From positions 32,073,858-32,137,857 of the forward strand of contig NC_086352.1 in assembly GCF_036324505.1 (NCBI RefSeq): a stretch of 64,000 nucleotides of DNA. Reading direction: 5' to 3'. Shown one piece after another: positions 11,087 through 23,875 of this stretch. The stretch's first letter is position 1, and each line of letters starts with the position of its first letter. The notes beneath the pieces were generated by a model. It had not been told where the DNA came from. It did not search any database and saw only the letters and a program-made list of their open reading frames with translations. The stretch is from Eleginops maclovinus. Taxonomy: Eukaryota; Chordata; Actinopteri; Perciformes; Eleginopidae. Made by a program: the position numbers and the translations under genes.

Positions 11087-12558
11087 CTGAACCGGAACAA
11101 GCACCGGATCCTCCCAGCAGGGAAACCCCTCCTGTACCTCGCTGTGAGGCATGAGATCTCTCTGCCCCCCATATGTTACTGCGGCATCTCCCTGCAGCTG
11201 ATGCATCTTGGGAAAGGCCCAAAGTGTGTTGAAGTTTCCTCAGCTTTACTCTCTTACGCAGCTCCATTTCCTTAGAAGACGGAGATCATCAATATGTTCT
11301 TGGATCCTTTGATGAGCTCACTTCAGGTAGATAAACAGCATGCTCCTGGGCTGAGCTATAGATCCAAATCAATTACAGCAAGACATTTAAAATGCAGTGT
11401 GCTTTTCTTGTCTTGAAGTCAGTCCAAATAAATAAGCTTTATTTTTTTTAATCGCTTCAAGTTCCTTGCCAAAAGAAATATGTAAAAAATATTTCTCCGA
11501 GGGAATGAGCAGCTTGTTTCCTTCCCAATCCTCCTTTTTGAGTATGCTCGGGGCAAAACAAGCCTTGGCTTCTCCCCAAGAACTCTGATCAGACGGCTAA
11601 TCCTTAGTTTAAATTAAGGTCAGACAGAACAGGCAGAGTTAACAAGTTCACACACTGCTCATTACCCCGAGAGCTAGTCGACCGATCTTTGTCTCTCTGT
11701 TGCTCCGATACCATTTCCTCTGCGAGACCCTGAATAACTCTCTCTTGATGTGGTGCTTGAAGAATCCAAGTGATGGTCTGTTCAGCATTGGCCTTGAATT
11801 ATATTCCCTCCGCTTCATGTCGTCCAGAGTTGTAACAAGGACCAACGTCTGCCTCCCCTTGAACTCCTCACCGACACTAAACAACAAGTCAGTTCTCAAA
11901 TCGGCTACTAAGTACAAAAGAGAGAAACATGCGTGAGTCACAGTGAGTCCATCGACAGGCTGGGCTGTAGATAACTGGAGCAGCCAGAGAGGGAGGGAGG
12001 GAAAGAAAAAGAGTCACAACCGGTGACCTCTTGTCTATAAAAACACACATGCACACAGGAAAAGAATAAGATAGGGTCGGTGTGGGGGTGGGGACGAGTG
12101 AGGGGAAACATGTTGGAATATCATTCTGGAAAAATTGCAAAAGATAGTGGATCCCGAACTGAGAAAAATCAAAAATGGCTTTTGAACTTTTGAATTCAAT
12201 CCCCAGCTGTCTCATCCATATGTTGGCAGATGATAATAAGCACTGTAAAGGTATAAGAGAAACAAAACTTTAAAAAATAAACTCTCCAGACCGTTTGACC
12301 CGAGGCTAACGCTGCTTCCTCATTCCCTCCGCAACACACCGGATGAAGAAGCCACATGTGAGGCTATTAAAAGCAGTCCCGTTTCTGTTCAACAGTTTCT
12401 CCACGGGCCGCCAACGCTCCGATAGTCACGCAGTGTCAGATCACAGCATCAGCCGCAGAGTACAAACAGCAAACCGGCCGGACTTCCAGCAGTCACAAAT
12501 TACTTTTCAAGCATTTTTCTTTCTTTCTATCCTACTTGACCAGGACACACAGGAAAAT

Positions 12559-12700
<142 letters not shown>

Positions 12701-13879
12701 TAATGGAAGAGTGAAAGTGTGAGAGACAGTGGATCTCTGACAGCAGGTAGTAAAATACATCATCTCAATGAGAAAAGGGAGCAACAGCAAGCAGGTCAAG
12801 GTAAGATGAGACTTGAGCGTCCAAGATGCCAAGGTTTTATTGTCAAACAAATTGTTATTGTTATTATTTGTAGTATCTGCACAATAGTTTGGTGTAGATG
12901 TAAGCAATGAAAATGTTAGGTCGCCGTCCCAGCCATCAGTGCAACATACAATATATACTTAGGACAACAGACATAAGGAAGTAAAATGCAGACTGTGTGT
13001 ATATGAAATATAGAATAAAATAAACCAGTGAAAAAGGGAATAATGTTCAGTGGAATAAATACTGTAATGCTACATAAATACGTGGATATGTGGATGGGCA
13101 TAGCCGCTTGTGTCTGAGAAGTGTTAGATGTTGAATACGGGTTTTAAAAAAGTCTTCGTGTATTTTTCTCAAGGACTATGTAACAAGTGACTCGCATGTA
13201 TGGCCACACTAAGCCAGAAAAATATCAACATGAATCTTTTTCCTCACATTTTTCCCAATCGTCCCCATAAGGCTGCTGGTTTCTGCATCTGAGAATTAAA
13301 ACTTCAGAGTCCGACAAGTTATTAGGGCTGTTTGTGCACAACTGAAGTTAAGAGGACAACTTTTATTTTAAACTGGCAACTTTCAGATTTTTTATTTTAT
13401 TTGTAGATATTTATGTTTTACAAGGGCCGTGCATACCTTACATTAAACTCACAAAAGAGAAGAGATGCTATATGCCAGATTTGAGCTAACAGCTCATTTC
13501 CATCTGCAGTCCTTAGGCAGGTACATAACAAACAACAAACACTCAAAACATTTCATTATCTGTATCACACAAACAATATTCAACAAGATTTAAGTTACAA
13601 ATGAATCCATCACCTCAACAGCCTGTTATCCTCTGTCTTACTCTTGCACAGCCAAGAGAACAGATACAACGAGTTTGCACAAATTTGACTGGCAAATATG
13701 GTTTGGTCGAGCAGCCCTTTATCTCAGCACCTCTGCTGAGTAAACGCAGTGGCATCATTTCAACGTATGTATAAACTCAGCTAAGGGCAATAAAAGGGGT
13801 GATAAAAAAATAACTAGTTAATAAAACATGTTGTCAAGGTGACATGCCTTCGTACCATTGTATCAAAACCCTGTTCCTT

Positions 13880-13880
<1 letters not shown>

Positions 13881-13910
<30 letters not shown>

Positions 13911-13944
13911 AAGAAGAAGAAGAAGAAGAAGAAGAAGAAGAAGA
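13881..13944. repeat. (AAG)n microsatellite joined to a LINE tail
   Basis: About 21 AAG units. The adjacent 13945-13975, read on the minus strand, is AATTTCCCTGTAAGGGATT followed by AATAAAAG. This resembles the L2/Maui-type LINE 3' end, so the triplet tract is probably the expanded tail of a minus-strand LINE fragment. Confidence 0.7.
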
Positions 13945-14589
13945 CATACTTTTATTAATCCCTTACAGGGAAATTGCTTTCCCTACTCTGTTGTGTTGAC
14001 ACACATTAAACACACTAAGAAAGTCCCATTGTACTGAAAGCCTATTATGCCACTGTTTCACAGGCCCATTGCTCTGAAAAATAAATACACGTTGCAAAAA
14101 CAGAGGCAGTTGTGGCTAATAATTATGCCAAATGACAGCAGATACATGTCCTGCCCTACTCTGCTTTTAATTGGCTTAACTTGATATTCTAACCCTCAGG
14201 TTAACCAATCTCACTCCTCTAACTTAAACCAAAACAATACAACCAACAAAGGAAACATCAATCAAATTCAGGCCATGCTTTTGCAAAAGTAGGAGGGGAA
14301 AAAGGGCTTTTCTTCTGCTGGGAGAGTGTATATGAGACTCCGTATGGTTTGATTATGAAGAACCAATGTTGCCCTTGGTTATTGAGCTTCCTTTCTCCCC
14401 TCCACACCCAATGGACTGGTTGGTATGAATCACTGATCACTGAAACTTACATAGTCCCTTTCCCTTTCTGGTTTTATTGATGCTGTATTTGCCCCTCTCC
14501 TGCCTAGGTGCTGGCTGTGATGCACCCTTCAGATAAACATCAAGCTGTCTCAAAACACAATGAGGCGGACCACAGGCTGCAGGGAAGAT

Positions 14590-14746
14590 GAGCTGCTCGT
14601 GAATGGAAACAGAGACCACTGAAATGATCATCGACTTCAGAACAACAGAATCAATATTAGCACCTACCCTCATTGACAGACAACTAATTACAACAACAAA
14701 CTCCTACAAGATCCTTGGCACACACATCTGCAAGGACCTGAAGTAG
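14590..14746 (+). pseudogene. L2/CR1-type LINE reverse-transcriptase fragment
   Basis: One forward frame reads TTEMIIDFRTTESILAPTLI and, further on, NSYKILGTHICKDLK before a stop. This fits the well-known (K)EMI(V/I)DFR...P...I.G......(Y/F)K(F/I)LG(T/V)(H/T)I..DL block of L2/CR1/Rex LINE reverse transcriptases. About 50 codons remain; both flanks are degraded. It is a dead 5'-truncated LINE remnant in the intron. Confidence 0.65.
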
Positions 14747-16131
14747 CCTGATTTTGCCATGTGTCAAATACAAAAAGCCCAACAGAGACTTTATTGACGG
14801 ACACACAAGTCAGAAAACAAAGTCAGACAGTGTACATTTTTTCATAGTCATGATCCAGAGTTTTAAGTTCAGTATCAAATACTGTCTGGTATGGAAACAC
14901 ACAATAAAAATAGACAGAATTATGACGAAAGCATCAAATATCACAGTCTGCAAACTCGCCTGACTATACACACATCCCATGAGCATACAATATCACATAT
15001 TTCCAATTTCTTCCATCCCCAGTCTCAACCAGAGGTTCTCCCCCAAAGCCGTGCACAATAAATACACAAAGTTTCAGCCAACTCATAATTGAATGCCGAT
15101 TTGTGTACGGGATGAGCTCAAACATGTCTAGATTGCCTTCCAGGTGTTGGAAGAACACATGTTTGCTGTTTCCCCGTTACCTGGGGATTTCAGAGTTGAT
15201 AGAGATGGATGAGCTGTGTGGTCTTCACGTGCAAACAGCATTCTTTTAGATTCAGCCGCCTCTGTGTGAATGCAGTCTGAGACAGAGGCTTTGATAGCAT
15301 TAACAGAAGGAAACACTACACACACACCCACATATGCGTGCAATGTGCGATGATGTCAGCCAGGAGCCCGCTTGTGTGGGAACATTTCAGGGGGAAATGT
15401 TCGCCATGGCCTTTAAAGTGACTTGCATTTATTATGAATGAACCCATCTGTCTGCTTCTTCCATTCACACGGCACAGGAGGACAAACCGTGTCCGTACGG
15501 ATTCCTCTCAATTAACCGGAGGAGCAGTTTTGTTTCTGTGACACATACTCACAAATGATATGGTGCAGATTGCCTCTAGCTGGGTGTTCATGCAATGAAC
15601 ATTAGCATGTTTTGAGAGGAAGTCTGCATGGCCAAAAATATGCGTTGATTAACTACCTGCATCCAACGGACACACTGCCAAATTTATGGTGCTCTCCCCT
15701 TACTGCGTGTCTCTCTCTTTCTCACCACTACACACACACTTTCCGAAATGAAAGTACGTCCACTGAACAAACTACCTGGGAATATCTTCTTATGATTCGC
15801 TGCTAATAGAACGCTTATTTGGAAAAATGATTAGTCAATTGGTATTTAATCATGATAAAATGAAATCAATACATTTCAATTCACTTTGATTTAATTTAGC
15901 CCAAAACTAAACTGATTTCCCTGTACTCATTATGCAATTTCTTGAGTATAACGTTTAAATCTGCTGCATCAAGTTTTTCGAATTTAAAATAAACAGGAGG
16001 CAAACATTGAATACAGAGGCAAATGAAATACTATACTAAAGAATTTGTACATTTGTCTTAATTGCAGCACCAACTCGCCTTATGCTGTCATTGTTATTAT
16101 TGTTCAGTTAAGGCCGAAATAGGCTCTTTTT

Positions 16132-16286
16132 TTTCTTTAATCAAGTGACAATGAAATGGGGAGACAGAGGGGACAACACGCGGCAAATGGTCTCAGGCCA
16201 GATTTGAACCTCGGTCCTCCGCATGGGGACCAAGCCCCAGTTATTTGGCCACCAGCTCTACCAACTAAGCTATATGATGGCCCCGA
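16132..16286 (-). mobile_element. tRNA-derived SINE
   Basis: Minus-strand copy. Near its start it carries an A box (TAGCTTAGTTGG) and, about 40 bases later, a B box (GGTTCAAATCT), the two internal RNA polymerase III promoter elements of a tRNA. A pyrimidine-rich body (CCCCTCTGTCTCCCC) follows, then an end of the form GATTAAAG with an A-rich tail. It does not form a full tRNA cloverleaf with CCA context, so I read it as a SINE rather than a tRNA gene. Confidence 0.75.
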
Positions 16287-17963
16287 AATAGGCTCTTTAA
16301 TGCAGTAAGAGTCAAATGATGAACCAAACATTCCCTCTCATACAGAGCCTGAAGAAGCAGGCCTGGGTTGACAGATGTGTGGTACCAGTTATCTCGGACT
16401 AGGGGTTTGAATTTTGTCGATAAATATAAGGTAAAGGAAACCGTAGCTCTGTTTAGCTTGCTTTGGAGTACACCTCTCCCTTTCCTCATGGACACATTCC
16501 TCCACTAAATGACTATAACTGCACTGCTAAATTAGGCGAAAAAGGAGTTCATTCACATGTTGCCCCAGTTATGACAGCATGATCTGTTCTGCCGAGCGAA
16601 CCAGACCAAAGTCTGCTAAGTATATCTCAGTCTGAACCGGTGTTGGTGAGGCATTGGACAGGGGGGTTTAAAAATGAGATCATATCTGGCAGGTCACAAT
16701 GTTCTGTTGGCCGTACAACACGGAACAGCCTGTAAAAAAAGTCTGCTGCTGTTTCCTGACTTCATGCGGTTCATTTACCAGGCTCCATTATCAATCTGTT
16801 GCTTCAGAGGCTAGAGGAATCCAACCATTCCAGGGTGAAATGTTTATGACGTGTGTTTAACGGAGAGGGAATGTGTCTGATTGGCACTACTGGTCTTGCT
16901 ACATTTCCTTCTGAGAAAAGCAGAAGTGTGGGAGCTTTTAAATGTTTTAATCGGGAGGCATTTTCTCTCAGTGATGTGCTTGATCAATCTTACACATGGA
17001 TGTCAAATCTTTGGATAACCTCCGTATTAAAGTGTCAGGTAAATCAATCCGCTGCTTCTTAACAAGTGCCTCATAAAAGACATAAAAGGGTCCATGTGTT
17101 TTCAACATTCCCAGAGCTTCTTCTCTGGCTGGCAACATCTCAGCGGCTATAGCTGGTGTTCAATTTGAGATTTACAGCTAGTCAGTTTATAGTTCTTACC
17201 AAATCACTGAGACATCTACGTACAGGATCAGTGGAAAAAAGGCTTGAGAAACACTATCCACGACTAAGAGTACTGGGATTTGCTCGTGTCCTCTGAATCA
17301 TAAAGCTTATCGTGCTAACTTTGTCCTTCAGCTCTGTAAAAACACAGCCATAAACCTTGATCCATGGTGTTCATAACTAGAATGTGTATAGTATAGAATT
17401 TGTTTAGGTAGGAAATAATCACAATTAAACAGACAAAAAAATGATGTTGCTGTTGTTGAAATTGACTGTTTAATTTATGTTGTTGTGCTGTATTGACCAG
17501 TATGTACGGCCCTTATATTTACATTGGTACGTTCTTATTTGCCTCATATGTGTTAAAGAAATAGGGCACAATTTCACTTAAATGTTATAATGAAGTCTAT
17601 TACCTCATAAACCATTTCTGGGTAATACAGTAGAAGGAAAAAATGTGCTGCATTACATGTCCATTTAATTTGTGCTCCTAAAATGCTCCCGGGTTTTTCC
17701 GAGAGGAACAAAAGTGGAGCCCTGCTGATAGCAGCCACATGACGGTTTCATTGGCTGATCTTTAACAGCTGCCTGCAGTGCCAATGTGGCTGCTGAATGG
17801 ACCATTTATTTACAGCAGACATTTGACTTGAAGCTCTGATTAATATCATTAATGTTCAGGCATGGCCAGCAACTCTGGTCAAACAATCATTGGATATCAA
17901 ATGAAAAGACCTCCAACAACCTGACATTACTTTAATAGCTGTCTATTTAAAGAGAACCTATGT

Positions 17964-18316
17964 GACATGTCTCCATGCTTTAATGTTCAAAAAGCTCTTT
18001 ATTCTTCTCACACTGTCTGTGCTGCAGCACCTCTGTACACCCTCTGTCTGAAACCAGAGCCCAGTCTGCTCTGATTGGTTAGCTGGGCAGCTCTGTTGTG
18101 ATTGGTCAACTGATTAGATATGTCCTATCACATACAGTGTGTTGGAGCGCTAGCAAATAGAAGCTTGAGTGTTAGATAGTGATGTCACTGTGTTACGGAA
18201 GTTAACAAAGGATTCCAATGGAGGCGTTTCAGGAAAGGGGGGGGTGAATGTGTAGGAGAGAGACTCCCTCTGAAGTGAACTATCGGATGCTAGCCATTGA
18301 AGACCATTTACACGCA
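17964..18316. repeat. Dispersed repeat, copy B (left part)
   Basis: Aligns with 7001-7350, sharing CATGTCTCCATG, CTCTGTCTGAAACCAG and AGTCTGCTCTGATTGGTTA. The alignment breaks after CATTTACACGCAC and resumes at 18801, so an insertion separates the two parts. Confidence 0.65.
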
Positions 18317-18800
18317 CGTAAGTAAGAGATAATGTGCAGCGAGGCTTCTTTTCCCCATAATGACCAACTCGCTGCACATTATCCCGCTTATTACACGGAC
18401 GAATATTAGACAAACTAATGACTCGACTCCCAATATTAGTTGAAATTATTTTATTGACTCAAAAATCATCCTATTTCTTCTGCTAAGAAAAAAAAATCCA
18501 TCCCAACAGCTGGAACTGCGACAACAACAACTTTATGGCAGCACTGATGGAGGTTTTCTGTAACTGTTCAAGTCTGTTCACAGTTTCTGATCCACTAACA
18601 AGTCCTTAAACACAGCAGAGCCCAGAACCTGAAGTCCAGCGCTCCGCATTTTTCACTCCTTTTTTTCCTTTCTCTCTCTTGATCCTAAGCAATGGTCAAT
18701 ATAGTCCTTGACAGCAGTCTGTACTACTGGATTAACAACGTGTTACATGTTCTGAATTGACAATTCAGGATCGAGTATTCAACAAAGTCGTGTAATAAAC
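18317..18800. mobile_element. Insertion nested in repeat copy B
   Basis: About 480 bp absent from copy A at 7001-7402. Near its left edge GATAATGTGCAGCGAG is followed 25 bases later by its reverse complement CTCGCTGCACATTATC, making a strong hairpin. No reading frame. Probably a MITE or a fold-back fragment; exact ends are uncertain by a few bases. Confidence 0.45.
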
Positions 18801-18853
18801 TTATATAACACACTACCGGAAAGGGGAAACCCCAAAAAGAACAGAACAGAGCC
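18801..18853. repeat. Dispersed repeat, copy B (right part)
   Basis: Matches the last 50 bases of copy A (TATATAACA.ACTAC.GGAAAGG ... GAGCC). Confidence 0.6.
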
Positions 18854-20076
18854 TTTATAAACTCTACAGGGTTTCTGATACCTTTCTGACAACACCTTCT
18901 GGTTTTTATAAGGGTTCAAGTCAGGGGGTCTCAGTTAGTTTGCCTTGCTTGTAAAGCATTTGAACACTGTAACTGTGAATAATAAAACCTGAGCTTGAAA
19001 TGTTGCTTTAATTTGTCATCCAACCTTTCATTGACACGGCTGACACCAACGCCATTTTTAACAATGGATCTGGTGTAGTGACTTGCCTACAATATTTCTT
19101 TGCTGTTGACAGTTTTATGTTCTGACAACGTTTACAAATTCATTTTGCAGGACGGCTCATTTTGGCAATTATACGAAACACTAAATCTTCATAAGCCAGA
19201 GTCCAGTCCCTTAAAAAAAAAAACATCTGGCTTCTAAAGACCTTGTGGTCACACTTTTCCTGCTACCATAACATTGCTGAGAAAGTGTCAGGTTTGTAAG
19301 TAAGAAATTAAATGTATTGAACCTGATGAATATGAAGGTATTTTCAGATTGTTTCTTAATTTAAAAGTTAAAATGTCTAACTATGCATTCTTAATGTCGA
19401 TGGTTTTTAATAAACACACTCAACTCAACTTTGGTTTACTTACGTAAATGTTTGTGTTGTACCAATGCATCACAGACTTTTTGTTAAAGAGCCAAAGACA
19501 ACAGTTAAAATGCACATTTCCAGTTGTATTCAATGACTTTTAAAACTTGGAAATATGTCTCCATGTGGCTTTATCTTACATCCAAGCTTCTGTCTTGAGC
19601 CGATTATATATTGTCTGTATCTTTTGGTTGTCATGAACTGGTATATGTCTTTCATGGTTGCATTTTATTTGTTGTTTTCTTCTTTTCATTTACGCACTCA
19701 AGATATTGAACATTTTGCCTTGTAAATAAGGTTACCTTTTTCAGGCTAAGTTTTTTTTTGTGTATATATATTTTGTTGTACTCAAATATACCATCTAATA
19801 ATATACACCTTTTCTCAAATTTGATGATGTGTTTTTGATTTAACATGCACAAACACATATGTGTTTTGCCTGATTTTTGAGCCGGTTAGTATTTTATTTT
19901 AAGATCATCTGATAAACTTAGAAAGTTAACACTAGCCTTTTTGAATCCTAAGAAACAAGAATATTTACATTAAATTGACTGTATGAATGAAACTGAATCA
20001 TTAAAGTGATTAATGTCACAGAGCAGCACGAACAAAAATAAATGAGTTTCAGATTGTAACAGAGAGGGTGTGTTAC

Positions 20077-20204
20077 CTTTATGTTGGAGAACCACAGGTC
20101 GTTCTCATGTAGTGTGGCCATGTAGATACAGCAGAGCAGGCCTAGACCAACAGACACAGACCAACCGACCGATGTCCAGATTATGGCCCCCCATGACCAA
20201 TCAA
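20077..20204 (-). CDS. dpy19l3: DPY19L3 coding exon (visible exon 2), first membrane helix and HEN motif
   Basis: Minus strand, 128 nt, between acceptor tgctccgcag and donor ATAAAG|GTAACA, phase 1 in and phase 0 out. The peptide holds one hydrophobic helix (IIWTSVGWSVSVGLGLLCCI) followed by YMATLHENDLWFSNIK. The (H)END.(W/H)FS motif just after the first transmembrane helix is diagnostic of the DPY19 family and sits in the first luminal loop; from family knowledge its acidic residue is at the active site. Joined to the 7421-7511 exon it gives the canonical ENDLWFSNIKEVEREISFRT. This is the version closest to known vertebrate DPY19L3. Confidence 0.95.
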
Positions 20205-20329
20205 CTGCGGAGCATTGACAGGTAATTGAGTGCTTCAATTTCCCACTTTTTGCATGAAAAAATACTTCAAACGAGCAATCGATTCGAGTTATTCTTTCAT
20301 ATGTATTGTTTGTATTATTGTTTCACATC

Positions 20330-20505
20330 CTTCACTTTATCTGATTGTATTTACTCCTGTTTCATTTCAATCTGTGAAGTTTCCGTGAACGATTGATTGC
20401 GGGTTGAGGGAGAGGAGTGTTATTTTCCCATGTGTTATTATGTCTATATGTCACTGTATGTTCTTTGTATGTTAAAAAACCCAATAAATATAATGTTTAA
20501 AAAAA
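20330..20505 (+). mobile_element. Possible L1/Tx1-type LINE 3' end
   Basis: The stretch ends in TTAAAAAACCCAATAAATAT then an A-rich tail, which resembles the 3' end of fish Tx1/L1 LINEs. No coding remnant is visible; a weak call. Confidence 0.3.
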
Positions 20506-21361
20506 CAAAACGATCAATCGTTTGAGTAATTTTACAGTAAGTTTAAATATATTATATTAGCTTTACAGGACATAATTCAAACGAAGTTTACATAAAATAG
20601 GCCAATGATTTGGTTAAAGAGATATAGTTCAAAGATACAGCTTTACCTGAACCTGAACAGCTGTAGAGCTGGAAATTCACTGTTTGTTTTTTTTCCCATT
20701 TCCCCAAAGACACAGAAACAACTACATTTATTTCTGTGTAAACTAAATGTATGTCAAACAGCCAGGCTCTCATGGCTCAATTGCTGTCTCAAATAAAATG
20801 TCAGATTTGTGATCCCATATTCATCTGGGAATTGAGCAAAACTCAACAAGTTAACTGGACAGGGATATAACAGAGTAACTTTTTGAAGGCTTTTTCAGAG
20901 AAGGCCCATTGTCTCAGAAGTTGAAACCCCCTGGAATATTTGATTTCCATTGCAGCTCTAATTTGTAAAACGTGTTGTTTGACCGCATCAGAAATAGAAC
21001 GTGTTAATAAAATAAATATGGGGATAACGTTGTTCAAACATGGGGATAGGCGCACTGTTTCCCAGAAGACTATTAAAAGTGTTGCACCTTGGAGGATAAA
21101 TGAATAGTGACACAAGCAGTGAAGCACATTGATGATGGCTGCTTTTTGTGAAATTGCTGCAGCAAGTCAAGGTTACTCTTACTATAATATAAATGGCATT
21201 TTAATCGGTGGAGTGTAGAAAAAACTTTAGGGAATTATGCTTGATGTTTTTCTAGAAACGCAACCCAACACTCTTTATAAGCACAATAAGTGAGGGGGAG
21301 CCAGCAGAGTGAGTTGCATTCCATCCCAACCTTACCATGAACCTCACCTTGGCTCACTCAC

Positions 21362-21488
21362 CGTGTAATATCTTCTCTGGATGATGATCGGTGCAACAGT
21401 TGGACTGCTGGGACTGAAACTCTGCACTGAGAGGGGGCTCCTTCCCCCTGCTCCCCTTCCTCTGGCGCAGGGCTGTCATGTTGAAGAA
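21362..21488 (-). CDS. dpy19l3: DPY19L3 first coding exon
   Basis: Minus-strand exon following acceptor tctgcttgcag. It has nine bases of 5' untranslated sequence, the ATG at 21479, and donor CACG|GTGAGT after 39 codons plus one base (phase 1). The peptide starts MTALRQRKGSRGKEPP, in line with the short basic LRQR(R/K) cytoplasmic N-terminus of DPY19L3 and L4. The end EKILH joins in frame to the exon at 20077-20204. An acceptor this close to the ATG implies a further non-coding 5' exon upstream. The rest of the N-terminus is poorly conserved in the family, so support comes from LRQR, phase and position. Confidence 0.85.
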
Positions 21489-21839
21489 CTGCAAGCAGAG
21501 AAGAGGGGGGGAGTGTGTGTGATTACACGCGCAGATATGATAAAGGCATGGACAGGCGCAGGCGCGTGCACTCAACACAAACAGCACGTGCAATGCAAGC
21601 CAAAGCAAACAACGAGCTGCACCACTGTTTGTTTCCCTTTTCCATTTTGTCAGCCTGGGGTGGACAGGCCTGCTTACAGCGGCATTTCCTGCTATCGCCG
21701 CGGCCAGAATAACGTGAAACATCAGGACCCATCCATCGACACCGACAGTTATCCGGCAAACTAACGTAATTAAACAGTGGTAAGCAAAGCTAAAGCAAAT
21801 GTTCACTAATGAGGCACAAGTACGTAGTGAGTCACAGAA

Positions 21840-22200
21840 TAAAGTACGATAAGGTTTAGACTCCTATTGTGAGGCATACTTCTACAGCCTTGTTGTAACA
21901 ATTGTGTATTTATGCATAACGGCGCGCGCCCCACTATGGACGCCAGCTTCCCTTTGACAGCAACAAAGACGGATAGGATTTGCGCCCGCGGAACATTTAT
22001 AAGCCTCACCCTCCTGTACAGCGGTGGCCGGGTAGGATGGTCCGACAGCTTTCCAGTACCTCCCTCTCTACCCCCCTGTTTCTGTGTATCTCTCTATCTC
22101 CCTCTCTCTTTCATTTTCCTCTCCTCTTTTCCTCCCTCCCGTTAGAATACATCGGTCAGCTTCACACCGCACCGGGGTTTAAGCACGCGACAATGCCGGA
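21840..22200 (-). promoter_or_regulatory. Possible DPY19L3 promoter / non-coding 5' exon region
   Basis: Upstream of the first coding exon, with CpG-containing GC-rich patches (GGCGCGCGCC at 21921; GCGCCCGCGG near 21983) unlike the surrounding AT-rich DNA. A potential minus-strand donor (AGGAGG|GTGAGG) lies near 22006-22014. No transcript evidence is available, so this is inferred from position and composition. Confidence 0.3.
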
Positions 22201-22379
22201 ACACAACAGGGCCTTCCTTCAAAATAAAAGCTATCACTTTTTGGTTTTAAAGGCATGAGTTTTAAGCAGACATGCACAGAAGAAGACACACAGAAAGTGG
22301 ATGTGTCAAAAGCAGTGTAAATGTCTCTGTCCATGAATTATAATGTAGAATGGATGGGTATGGAGTGGAGTTTGATGTA

Positions 22380-22501
22380 GATAGATAATTTGGTATTAGG
22401 GACTACTACTTTTATTTGCCCTAATTTGTTTTGTTTGTTGTCTGTCCTTACCCATGTAAAGGTGCCTCGGGTCCCTTGAAAGGTGCTATATAAATTAAAT
22501 C

Positions 22502-22553
<52 letters not shown>

Positions 22554-22593
22554 GTTGTTGTTGTTGTTGTTGTTGTTGTTATTATTATTATTA
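22380..22593 (+). mobile_element. LINE/SINE 3' tail with (ATT/GTT)n expansion
   Basis: The motif GAAAGGTGCTATATAAATTA followed by (ATT)n and (GTT)n from 22503 to 22593 is the standard 3' end of a family of teleost L2-like LINEs and SINEs whose tails expand as triplet repeats. Confidence 0.55.
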
Positions 22594-23056
22594 GCATACC
22601 AGTTGATAACTACACTTTACTTTGTGAGTCAAAACATGGTAGCAACATATCCAAAGATAGAAGCTGAGTAGTACCAGATGTACAGTGTATTTAATGTGAC
22701 ACAAATAATAAAGAGAGAGCTAAAACATGTTAAATATTATGAAAGTGTTTTCTTAATGTCCATTGTTGAATGATGATCTCTCCGAGTTTCCAAGCAGGAT
22801 GTCCGACCTCAGGGGGCGTTCCTGTAGACATTTCTGGGGACTCCGATAATCCAGTTTCCCAGTACGACTGATACGCACCAATAGCTTGTTAAATAGAAAG
22901 CTAATGTTAGCTCACTAACTTGTTGTTATACATTGCTAATGTTTGCTAGCTAACTGTTTAGATACATTGCTATTGATTGCTTGCTTGTTAGAAGGATATA
23001 ATTTGTAATTAGATAATTGCAATCAGTTACAGTTACTAAGAAAATGATACAATTTG

Positions 23057-23867
23057 CAGTGGCGGCTGGCCAATAGAGGGCTCTAGGGCGCCGCCCCACC
23101 ACTCACCTCTCACCACATTTCCTTGAATAAGACATAAAAAAAATGAAATAAAAATGAAATAATAAAATAAAAATATTTCGAAATATATGTATATATTTTT
23201 TTAGATGTGCAAGATAAATATTTCATAGTTAATGATGAGTAAAGTTGTTTCGTTCGTTGACATTGTCTGATTGGTGACGTATTTCTGCCCTGGGGCGCAG
23301 GAATCTTTGCCCATAGACTCTCGTTAAAAGTTGTACATGCGCAGTAGCTCCTCTTCAATACAAGAGATAGGACGATGTTGGGGTGCACCTCTCCTGCTGC
23401 ATGCAGCTGGATTTGGCGGCAGGGCTGACGTCACAGCCTTCTGTCATAAAGTATGTGTATTGTCCATGTTATATATGATATATATTATTTAAATATATAG
23501 ATATAGAGATAGATAGAGAGATAGATATTTATTATATATGTATATTGGCCATCTGTATAGTAATATAGCACATCTGTATATTTGTTCATACTACATCTGT
23601 TTATACTATGCCAATTATTCCCACCTCTTTATACTGCCCTTATCTTTACATAATCACTCTTAACTGCATATACTGTACATACTCTATATATCGCACTTGT
23701 TTCTCTTTGCACTTCTATCTATCTATCTATAATATTGTTTTTGTTGTTTTCATTTATGTAAATACACTCGTTTGATACCTTAGTACATGTATGCATGCTT
23801 TTTTTTAAAATGTTATACATTTTGGAGTTATAGCCCCCCCTGGAGAAAACTCCACCAGCCGCCACTG
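23057..23867. mobile_element. 811-bp hAT-like MITE, copy 1
   Basis: Bounded by inverted ends CAGTGGCGGCTGG and CCAGCCGCCACTG. It is nearly identical by eye to 44787-45617 but in the opposite orientation. Flanks carry GATACAAT at 23046-23053 and 23868-23875, an 8-bp duplication typical of hAT, although three extra bases (TTG) sit between the left copy and the terminus. Non-coding; it contains (TATC/TAGA)n-like simple sequence. No autonomous partner is in the window. Confidence 0.8.
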
Positions 23868-23875
23868 GATACAAT

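Noticed and set aside
13881..13944. CRISPR-like or coding repeat array
   Set aside because: It is a pure AAG triplet repeat in an intron; no spacers or longer repeat units occur anywhere in this eukaryotic window.
16132..16286. A functional tRNA gene on the minus strand
   Set aside because: A and B boxes are present, but the sequence continues into a typical SINE body with an A-rich tail and does not give a convincing cloverleaf.
21381..21806. Long overlapping frames on both strands around the first DPY19L3 exon
   Set aside because: Only 21362-21479 is supported by LRQR similarity, splice sites and phase; the rest are shadows of GC-rich sequence.
22483..22671. Poly-leucine reading frame
   Set aside because: Direct translation of the (ATT/GTT)n tail of a LINE/SINE, not a membrane peptide.
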